DNA of 22,606 nucleotides, from positions 1 through 22,606 of the IMG/VR virus record IMGVR_UViG_3300022594_000031. One strand, given 5' to 3'. A program made the position numbers and the translations under genes. Below the pieces are notes generated by a model. It worked only from the letters and a program-made list of their open reading frames with translations. It was not told where the DNA came from and searched no databases. Positions within the stretch are counted from its first letter, which is position 1. Every line of letters begins with the position of its first letter. The DNA comes from a virus. Positions 4,807-11,147 of this stretch are shown in pieces.

Positions 4807-6390
4807 ATGAGCGACAAAGAATTTATCGATGAAGAGGAGTTCCTCGAAGACGAAGAGGAAAACGAGCTCCTTAACGAAGAGCCTGAAGAAGAGCTAGACG
4901 AGCTCTCTAAAGAATTTGTCAAAATGCTGATTGACCGCATCATGCAGTTCATGGCTACCTTTGTAGGCCACGACCTTCACCCCTATCAGGTGCCGCTAGC
5001 CCGACGTATTATTGAATCAGTTATTATTAATGACGGCGAAGAAATCACAGCCCTAGCAGCTCGTCAGTCTGGTAAGTCCGAGACTATTGCCAATACAGTT
5101 ATTACTTTGATGATTCTGCTCCCCCGTCTAGCAAAGATGTACCCAGACCTACTGGGCAAGTATAAGAATGGCATCTGGGTGGGCATGTTTGCCCCCGTCG
5201 AAGGGCAGGTTGAAACCCTGTTCGGCCGTGCTATTAATCGCCTTACCTCTGAGATTGCCAACGAGATGTTTGCGGACGCAGAGATTGATGACGCTGTTAG
5301 TAAAGTGGCAGGTGTCACACGCCAGATTAAGCTTAAGAACTCTGGCTCTACCCTAACCATGATGACCGCAAACCCGAGGGCCAAGATTGAGTCTAAGTCT
5401 TTTCATCTTATTGTTATTGATGAGTGCCAAGAGGCGGATGATTTTGTGGTTAGCAAATCCATTAGTCCTATGCTTGCTTATTACTCTGGAACCATGGTCA
5501 AGACTGGCACGCCGACTACTAGCAAGAATAATTTTTACCGTTCAATCCAGCTGAACAAGCGCCGCCAGACAGGTAGCCGCGCACGGCAGAACCATTTTGA
5601 ATGGGACTGGCGCGATGTTGCCAAGTGCAACCCTAACTATGCCAAGTTCATTAAGCGTGAGATGCTGCGTATCGGTGAGGACTCTGATGAGTTCCTGATG
5701 TCGTACTGCGGAAAATGGTTATTGGAACGCGGCATGTTCGTCACCTCATCTATCATGGATGAGCTTGGCGATACTTCTCAAGAGATTGTTAAAGCATGGC
5801 ATCGTTCCCCTGTGGTTGTAGGCATTGACCCAGCCCGTAAGATGGACAGCACTGTAGTTACAGTTGTTTGGGTTGATTGGGATAGACCAGATGAGTTTGG
5901 CTATTACGACCACCGTATTCTTAACTGGCTAGAAATCCAAGGAGACGACTGGGAAGACCAGTACTTTCAGATTGTCAACTTCCTTGCTAACTACGATGTA
6001 CTTGCTGTAGGTATTGATGCTAACGGAGTTGGCGACGCAGTAGCTCAACGTATGAAATTACTTTTGCCTAGAGCTGAGGTTCACTCAATCGGCAGTTCTC
6101 AGTCAGAGCAGTCCAAGCGTTGGAAGCACTTAAAGGCCCTTATTGACCGCCGCATGGTGGGGTGGCCTGCTCATGCTAAAACCCGTCGCCTCAAGGCATG
6201 GAAGCGCTTCTACCAACAGATGACTGACCTAGAGGTTAAGTTCCAAGGACCTAACTTCCTTGCCGCGGCCCCTGACGAAGCCCACGCCCATGACGACTTT
6301 GCTGATTCTTTGGCGCTTGCAGTCTGCATGACTATGGACTTGGCGATGCCATCTGTAGAAGTGAGTTCTAACCTCTTCTTCTCTAGATAG
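4807..6390 (+). CDS. terL: Terminase large subunit (packaging ATPase-nuclease)
   Basis: A 527-residue protein, normal length for TerL. It drives DNA into the prohead and cuts the concatemer. The ATPase domain shows Walker A 'ARQSGKSE' at about 85-92 and Walker B 'LIVIDE' at 201-206, followed by the coupling segment near 'KTGTPT' (232-237). The RNase H-like nuclease domain shows 'VVGIDPA' with Asp341, 'VGIDANGVGD' (Asp404) and 'HDDFADS' (Asp496/497), the usual acidic triad. The first about 36 residues are almost entirely Glu, Asp, Leu and Asn, an acidic extension not typical of the family. No strong Shine-Dalgarno is visible before ATG 4807, and an in-frame stop at 4780 excludes longer versions. 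The portal lies two genes downstream. Confidence 0.97.
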   Translation: MSDKEFIDEEEFLEDEEENELLNEEPEEELDELSKEFVKMLIDRIMQFMATFVGHDLHPYQVPLARRIIESVIINDGEEITALAARQSGKSETIANTVITLMILLPRLAKMYPDLLGKYKNGIWVGMFAPVEGQVETLFGRAINRLTSEIANEMFADAEIDDAVSKVAGVTRQIKLKNSGSTLTMMTANPRAKIESKSFHLIVIDECQEADDFVVSKSISPMLAYYSGTMVKTGTPTTSKNNFYRSIQLNKRRQTGSRARQNHFEWDWRDVAKCNPNYAKFIKREMLRIGEDSDEFLMSYCGKWLLERGMFVTSSIMDELGDTSQEIVKAWHRSPVVVGIDPARKMDSTVVTVVWVDWDRPDEFGYYDHRILNWLEIQGDDWEDQYFQIVNFLANYDVLAVGIDANGVGDAVAQRMKLLLPRAEVHSIGSSQSEQSKRWKHLKALIDRRMVGWPAHAKTRRLKAWKRFYQQMTDLEVKFQGPNFLAAAPDEAHAHDDFADSLALAVCMTMDLAMPSVEVSSNLFFSR

Positions 6391-6469
6391 GCCGTTTAGC
6401 CTTACGTAGGAGTCTTTCTGTAGCACACTTTAACTGAGGTCCTCAAACCCATATTTCAAGGAGTCATAT

Positions 6470-6868
6470 ATGACAATCGCACCATCCCCTAAGTTCCCAG
6501 AACGCGAAGGCGCTGTCTACGACCGCAAGATGTCAGCAGCTCTTCCAGGACAACGTGGCCCACTTCGCTTCGAAGAAGGTATCGCTACCGACACCGACGT
6601 TCCACAGGAATTTTCAAAGGGCGCAGCTCAGGGCTATCAGCCAGCAGCAGGTCGTCCAAACCGCAATGCAAATGTTTTCGAGAAGCCAGCTGAAGAGACC
6701 ATGCGCGAGCGTGCTCACGTAGGCTCAGCTTCATGGGTCGAAGCACCAAATACTCTTTCAGAGTTTTCAAACGGTGCATTTGCTGACCACGGCTCAAACG
6801 TCATCGAGGAAGTCTTCCGCAACGGAGCTCACCAACAGCGTTTGAACCCATCAGTAATCAACGACTAA
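6470..6868 (+). CDS. Conserved-looking small protein between terminase and portal
   Basis: A 132-residue hydrophilic protein, rich in Ala, Gly, Pro, Glu and Asn, with no hydrophobic segment or predicted enzyme motif. A strong AAGGAG lies seven bases before ATG 6470. Codon choice resembles the capsid gene, with many GCA, CCA and TCA codons, hinting at high expression and a possible minor capsid or head-completion role. The repeated motifs 'FSKGA' and 'FSNGA' suggest two related halves. I cannot assign a family. Confidence 0.65.
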   Translation: MTIAPSPKFPEREGAVYDRKMSAALPGQRGPLRFEEGIATDTDVPQEFSKGAAQGYQPAAGRPNRNANVFEKPAEETMRERAHVGSASWVEAPNTLSEFSNGAFADHGSNVIEEVFRNGAHQQRLNPSVIND

Positions 6869-6884
6869 TTAAATAGATAGTTTT

Positions 6885-6923
6885 CTGTCCCCCGTTTCTA
6901 CGGCGAATACGTGGCGGGGGCAG
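6885..6923 (+). other. GC-rich hairpin in the spacer before 6943
   Basis: CTG plus CCCCCG (6885-6894, one bulged T) can pair with CGGGGG plus CAG (6915-6923). There is no T-run after it (GACCTATTGAGG), so it is a poor intrinsic terminator and more likely a structured 5' leader or processing site ahead of the GAGGAG ribosome binding site. Confidence 0.4.
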
Positions 6924-6942
6924 GACCTATTGAGGAGTAATT

Positions 6943-7245
6943 GTGCTTATTAGAGGCCAAGAAGCCAAGGAAACACCAAAGCAAGTCCCCGCTAATCCCA
7001 AGCTGTGGAACATGATTAAGGCCCAGGCTTTGACGCGCTTCTCTAAAAACTCCCCAGCTAAAGCTCACTGGATTCATACTCGTTACCTACAAATGGGCGG
7101 CAAGTTTGTAGAGTCCAAGGCTCAAGTAGACCCCCGTATGCGCGACTACGCAGAAGAGGCTAAAGAGCGTAAAGAAGAAGCCGACAAGAAGAAGGTTATG
7201 AAGCCTGTCGGCAAGAACATCACTTACGGCGAACGCGTAAGATAA
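6943..7245 (+). CDS. Small basic phage protein of unknown function
   Basis: A 100-residue protein with a GTG start supported by GAGGAG upstream. The middle carries 'PAKAHWIHTRYLQMGGKFV', a pattern that recurs in small actinophage head-region proteins (A-K-x-W-V/I-H-x-x-Y-x-x-x-G-G-x-F-V). The C-terminal part is a highly charged helix rich in Glu and Lys. Its net charge is basic and there is no membrane segment. Position between terminase and portal suggests a packaging or head role, possibly DNA contact, but function is unknown. Confidence 0.65.
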   Translation: MLIRGQEAKETPKQVPANPKLWNMIKAQALTRFSKNSPAKAHWIHTRYLQMGGKFVESKAQVDPRMRDYAEEAKERKEEADKKKVMKPVGKNITYGERVR

Positions 7246-7255
7246 TAACTAGCTT

Positions 7256-7280
7256 AGTGTGTTACACTATGTCGACAAAT
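7256..7280 (-). promoter_or_regulatory. Inverted copy of the terL-upstream element before the portal gene
   Basis: ATGTCGACAAAT (7269-7280) is the exact reverse complement of 4674-4685. On the minus strand CACACT (7261-7256) follows the TGTCGACA palindrome after eight bases, nearly the spacing of TACACT in the terL copy. It lies just upstream of the portal ribosome binding site. It could be a regulator-binding site or a minus-strand promoter; function is inferred. Confidence 0.35.
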
Positions 7281-7303
7281 AGACTTATTGAGAGGACGTG
7301 TCG

Positions 7304-9016
7304 GTGAGCTCCATTGATTTCTCGCCACCGAGTTATCGGGCAGCCTCCTCTGACCTAACAATCTCCATCTCCCCTCTGGGACTTGTTGAGCTTGCGGATG
7401 AAGAGTTTGAAGTCCACGGACCTCGCTTAAATCGCTATTCCCTTAACTGGGCCATGTATCTGGGTCATCATTACAGCTACCGCCGTCAGACTGGCGAAGC
7501 TCAGATGGTTATGAACTACTTCCGCGCCTTTACAGACTTTATCGTTAACTTTACCTTCGGCAAAGGTGTGGACTTCCGTTCCCCTAAAGAGACTGAGGCG
7601 ATTGTTCCCGAGCTCCTAGAGCGTGTGTGGGAAGTAGATAACAACAAAGCAACCGTCCTCTGGGAAATTGGACAGCAGGGTGCTGTTTCAGGCGACTGCT
7701 TTATTAAGGTGGCTTATGAAGAAGCTTATGTCGATACTGCTGGCCGCGCTCACCCTGGACGTGTCCGCATCCTACCTCTTAACTCGTCGTTCGCTTTTCC
7801 AGAATTCCATCCTCACGACCGTGAGCGTCTTATTCGTTTTAAGCTCAAGTATCGTTTTTGGGGCACATCGCTTGAAGGTACGCGCCAGGTCTTCACATAC
7901 ACGGAAATCCTAACCGATGACACGATTGAAGAGTACATCAACGACGAACTCATTGACTCTCGCCCTAATCCTCTCGGTACTATTCCCGTTATTCACATTC
8001 CTAATATCCGTATCTCTGGTTCTCCTTGGGGTTTGTCTGACTGCGACCAGATTATTTCAATCAACCGTACGTACAACGAAACGGCTACTGATATCGCTGA
8101 CATCGTTAATTACCACGCGGCGCCAGTCACCATCATTATCGGAGCAAAAGCTTCACAACTAGAAAAGGGAGCCAACAAGGTTTGGGCGGGTCTGCCAAAA
8201 GACGCCCGCGTAGAGAACCTTGAAGGCGGCGCCCAAGGTCTAAAGGGCGCCATGGAATTCATGGCAATGCTAAAGAAGTCCATGCACGAAATGACAGGTG
8301 TGCCAGAGACTGCCCTTGGTCAAGCACAGCCTATTTCCAACACCTCAGGCGTTGCGCTCTCTATTCAGTTCCAGCCACTTATGGCTCGTTACCACCAAAA
8401 GATTATTCAGTACGCACACGGCTTAGAGCGTGTGAACGAACTCATCATGCTTAACCTTGCAGTCAAGGAACCTGAGACCTTTACTTGGGACCCTCAGACC
8501 AGCAACACACCTCTTAAGCCAGGTCAGGTAGCTCAGCTCAACCCTGACGACCCACTGACTTACCGTTCTTATGTTCACTTCCCACCTCCACTTCCTCTGG
8601 ACAAGCTCATCGTCCTGAACGAAATTCAGACCAAGATGTCCCTTGGTTTGGAGTCAAAGGAAGGCGCCTTGCGTCTGCTTGGAGAGGCATTTCCTGCCGA
8701 GAAGCTCACTGAGATTCGTCAAGAGCTCATGGATGACGCAAAGGCTGACGGCGCTCTTAAGCTCCTACAGACTGAAATCCAGAACGAAATTGCATCTCTA
8801 ACTGGCATGCTCGCTGGCCCAGACGGTCAAGCGGCCCCAGTTCCAACAGGTCCAGAAGGACAGCCAGCTATGCCAATGGGTGGCCCAACTCCTATCTTGG
8901 ATGAAGCAACACTGTTGAACCAGGCGGGTGAATCGCAACTGCGTAACCGTCTAGTAACCGAAGCTTATGGCACGCAACTTCCACAAAAGCGCGTACCAGA
9001 AGACTACGAAAAATAA
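7304..9016 (+). CDS. Portal protein
   Basis: A 570-residue protein in the size range of siphovirus-type (SPP1 gp6-like) portals. It forms the twelve-fold ring at one capsid vertex through which DNA passes. Recognisable features are the N-terminal 'NYFRAFTDFIVNFTFGKGV' wing segment, a beta-rich central part, and a stem/clip region with 'SINRTYNETATDIADI'. A conserved 'MTGVPETALGQAQP' turn follows, then a long helix ending 'VNELIMLNLAV'. The C-terminal 70 residues are Pro/Gly-rich. The frame can begin at GTG 7298, but the binding site GAGAGGA (7290-7296) lies seven bases from GTG 7304 and only one from 7298, so 7304 is preferred. Scaffold and capsid genes follow. Confidence 0.93.
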   Translation: MSSIDFSPPSYRAASSDLTISISPLGLVELADEEFEVHGPRLNRYSLNWAMYLGHHYSYRRQTGEAQMVMNYFRAFTDFIVNFTFGKGVDFRSPKETEAIVPELLERVWEVDNNKATVLWEIGQQGAVSGDCFIKVAYEEAYVDTAGRAHPGRVRILPLNSSFAFPEFHPHDRERLIRFKLKYRFWGTSLEGTRQVFTYTEILTDDTIEEYINDELIDSRPNPLGTIPVIHIPNIRISGSPWGLSDCDQIISINRTYNETATDIADIVNYHAAPVTIIIGAKASQLEKGANKVWAGLPKDARVENLEGGAQGLKGAMEFMAMLKKSMHEMTGVPETALGQAQPISNTSGVALSIQFQPLMARYHQKIIQYAHGLERVNELIMLNLAVKEPETFTWDPQTSNTPLKPGQVAQLNPDDPLTYRSYVHFPPPLPLDKLIVLNEIQTKMSLGLESKEGALRLLGEAFPAEKLTEIRQELMDDAKADGALKLLQTEIQNEIASLTGMLAGPDGQAAPVPTGPEGQPAMPMGGPTPILDEATLLNQAGESQLRNRLVTEAYGTQLPQKRVPEDYEK

Positions 9017-9081
9017 ACAGTTTAGGCTGTAAAAATTCGTACGTAAGGCAAAATTGAATATACAAATACGTTAGGTCATAT

Positions 9082-9123
9082 GTGGCACGCCGCAAGGCAT
9101 TCGGAAGACGACCCAGAGGATAA
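9082..9123 (+). CDS. Possible 13-residue arginine-rich leader peptide
   Basis: GTG 9082 with a weak TTAGGT upstream opens a 13-codon frame ending TAA at 9121-9123: a peptide starting M-A-R-R-K and ending R-R-P-R-G. The stop lies inside the scaffold gene's ribosome binding region (AAGGA), nine bases before its ATG, so translation of it could tune scaffold initiation. It is too short to be supported by coding statistics. Confidence 0.2.
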   Translation: MARRKAFGRRPRG

Positions 9124-9132
9124 GGACGCACT

Positions 9133-9927
9133 ATGTCAGAAATAGCACAAGCAGCTGTCGAAGGCTTTGCAGCCGAGGCAGGAACAGTTCCAGTTGTAAA
9201 CGTGTCGGATGTTGACGCATCTACTGTTACAACTACTACACCTACTAAGTCACCAAAGTTTTATACTGAGGAAGACCTAGCTAAGGTACGAGCACAAGAG
9301 AAGAACAAGCTCTATCCTGAACTTGAAAGCTTAAAGAACGAAGTTCTTGAGCTAAAGAAGGAACGGGAAGAAAAAGCCGCTCGTAAAGCTGCTGAGGAAG
9401 CTGAGAAGCTTTCTAAGAAAGCAGAAAAAGAAAAGGCTAAGATTGAAGAGGACCTTGATGCCAAGGACCTCATCAAGATTAAAGAGCAAGAGTGGAAAGA
9501 ACAGTTGGAGCGTGAGCGTAACGAACGCGAACGCGCCATCGCTCTTCTGGAACAAGAACGCGCTTATGCAGATTTGCAATCTTACCGCCAGCAGCGCCTG
9601 GAGCAGGAACGGGAAAGTATCATCCCAGAACTGCTAGACCTCGTGAGTGGTAATAATCGCGAAGAGCTCGATTCAAGCCTTGAAAGCTTGAAGGAGCGCT
9701 CCGCAAAGATTCTCGAATCAGCTCAGTCAGCAATGACCGCAGCTCGTCGGGATATGACGGGGACAAGGGCAACCTTGCCTCCTGCAGGACCACTGGAAAC
9801 CAATTCGGAACAACGTAACTTCTCAGCTGAAGAAATCGCAGCTATGCCGATGAACGAATACGCTAAGTACAGAAACCGCCTGATGAGCGACTCAGCTCGT
9901 GGGGTAACTAAGGGTCTGTTCGGTTAA
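9133..9927 (+). CDS. Capsid scaffolding protein
   Basis: A 264-residue protein directly between portal and major capsid genes, the standard place for a scaffold. The N-terminal 35 residues are flexible and Thr-rich. From about residue 45 to 165 the sequence is an almost uninterrupted highly charged helix (Lys/Glu/Arg/Ala heptads), a strong coiled coil. The C-terminus from about 200 to 264 holds a 'EEIAAMPMNEYAKYRNRL' helix followed by a basic end, as in scaffold segments that contact the capsid protein. It would be lost from the mature head. An AAGGA ribosome binding site precedes ATG 9133. Confidence 0.9.
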   Translation: MSEIAQAAVEGFAAEAGTVPVVNVSDVDASTVTTTTPTKSPKFYTEEDLAKVRAQEKNKLYPELESLKNEVLELKKEREEKAARKAAEEAEKLSKKAEKEKAKIEEDLDAKDLIKIKEQEWKEQLERERNERERAIALLEQERAYADLQSYRQQRLEQERESIIPELLDLVSGNNREELDSSLESLKERSAKILESAQSAMTAARRDMTGTRATLPPAGPLETNSEQRNFSAEEIAAMPMNEYAKYRNRLMSDSARGVTKGLFG

Positions 9928-9970
9928 CAACAAACACCTCAACCCACTTTAACGAAAGAGGAACCATTTA

Positions 9971-11041
9971 ATGGCTTCAGGAATTACAGGAACTGGCTCA
10001 CTTGCAGCCGCTCCAACAGCTTACTCGGGTACCAATACCCAGCTGACTCAGGCGATTCAGCAAATCTGGTCCAAGGAAATCTTGTTCCAGGCTATGCCTA
10101 TCCTTCGCTTTGAGCAGTTCGCAGTAAAGAAGACCGAACTCGGCGTTGCCCCTGGTCTTCAAATTAACTTCATGCGTTACAACAACCTCGGCTTTGCTTC
10201 ACCGCTCGTCGAAGGTGTTCGTATGCAGACCAACGCGTTGACCGCACAGCAGTTCTCAATCACTGTAACTGAGCATGGTTATGCTCTTGCAGTTTCAGAG
10301 CTCTTGCTCAACGCTTCATTCGATGACGTTATGGCTTCTGCTTCACGTCTTCTTGGTCGTAACATGGCTGTCTATCTTGACCAGCTTTCACGCGACACCC
10401 TCTACGCAGCATCTTCAACCATCTACGGTGAAGACCGCTCAAACCTCTCTGCTGTCAACAACTGGTACGCAGATGGTACAAAGGGTACAAACCGCGCCTC
10501 TATGACTGGCAACTTCTACTTGACACCTCACACTGTCAAGGATGCCATCGAGAGCCTCGCAACCAAGAACATCCCTCGTTTGGGCGAAACCTACGTTGCG
10601 TTTGTTCACCCACACCAAAGCCGCAAGCTTCGTGACAATCCAGAATTCATTGAAGTCACCAAGTACGCTGCTCCAGGAAACTTCATGCTCGGTGAAATCG
10701 GTCGCTTGTACGACTGCGTATTCATTGAGACCACTCAGGTTCTTAAGGTTGCTAACGGTGCTGGCGCTAACTACAGCGCAGACACCGCTGTTGCTAACCC
10801 AACAGTAACCCCTGGTGGAGGCTACACAACTCCTGCTACCTTCACAGGTAACGGTTCAAACGACCGCTATTCAGCTATCTTCATTGGAGATAACGCATTC
10901 GGTCACGCAATCTCACTCCCAGTCGAGCTCCGCGATGGCGGTATCTTGGACTTCGGTCGTGAGCACGCACTTGCTTGGTACTCAATCTTCGGTCTTGGTC
11001 TTATCACTGACCAGTCTGTAATCATTGCAGAAACCAACTAA
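9971..11041 (+). CDS. Major capsid protein (N4-gp56-like)
   Basis: A 356-residue protein with a strong binding site (AAAGAGGAA, 9955-9963). Codon choice is biased towards a narrow set, as expected for the most abundant virion protein. A segment 'SITVTEHGYALAVSELLL' is followed by 'LGRNMAVYLDQLSRDTLYA', then 'YVAFVHPHQSRKLRDNPEF' and a C-terminal 'HAISLPVELRDGGILDFGR'. This matches the N4-gp56 family of HK97-fold capsid proteins. It follows the scaffold and is closed by a strong terminator, so the head operon ends here. No separate protease gene or clear prohead protease domain was seen. Confidence 0.93.
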   Translation: MASGITGTGSLAAAPTAYSGTNTQLTQAIQQIWSKEILFQAMPILRFEQFAVKKTELGVAPGLQINFMRYNNLGFASPLVEGVRMQTNALTAQQFSITVTEHGYALAVSELLLNASFDDVMASASRLLGRNMAVYLDQLSRDTLYAASSTIYGEDRSNLSAVNNWYADGTKGTNRASMTGNFYLTPHTVKDAIESLATKNIPRLGETYVAFVHPHQSRKLRDNPEFIEVTKYAAPGNFMLGEIGRLYDCVFIETTQVLKVANGAGANYSADTAVANPTVTPGGGYTTPATFTGNGSNDRYSAIFIGDNAFGHAISLPVELRDGGILDFGREHALAWYSIFGLGLITDQSVIIAETN

Positions 11042-11060
11042 GTTACAACTTAATAGCAAG

Positions 11061-11084
11061 GGCCCAGGGCAACCTGGGCCTTTT
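11061..11084 (+). terminator. Strong intrinsic terminator after the capsid gene
   Basis: GGCCCAGG (11061-11068), loop GCAA and CCTGGGCC (11073-11080) form a perfect eight-pair GC-rich hairpin followed by TTTT. It lies 20 bases after the capsid stop and separates the head genes from the exported PA14 protein. Confidence 0.93.
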
Positions 11085-11116
11085 GCCTTTGTAGGGACTC
11101 TTTGAGGGCTAGGACT

Positions 11117-11133
11117 TATACTTAAAGCCTAGT
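11117..11133 (+). promoter_or_regulatory. Candidate promoter (-10-like TATACT) for the PA14 gene
   Basis: TATACT (11117-11122) lies 32 bases behind the capsid terminator and 26 before the TTG start at 11148. AGCCTAGT (11126-11133) follows after three bases, similar to the element before terL. No good -35 is present. Because the upstream terminator is strong, a promoter in this 63-base gap is expected. Confidence 0.35.
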
Positions 11134-11147
11134 CAACGGGAGATTGA

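Noticed and set aside
6435-6445. Short palindrome TGAGGTCCTCA in the spacer before 6470
   Set aside because: It is a perfect 11-base dyad but too short, single-copy as far as I could see and with no associated signal.
6885-6923. Intrinsic terminator before the gene at 6943
   Set aside because: The stem is good but there is no T-run after it, so it was listed only as a structured leader or processing element.
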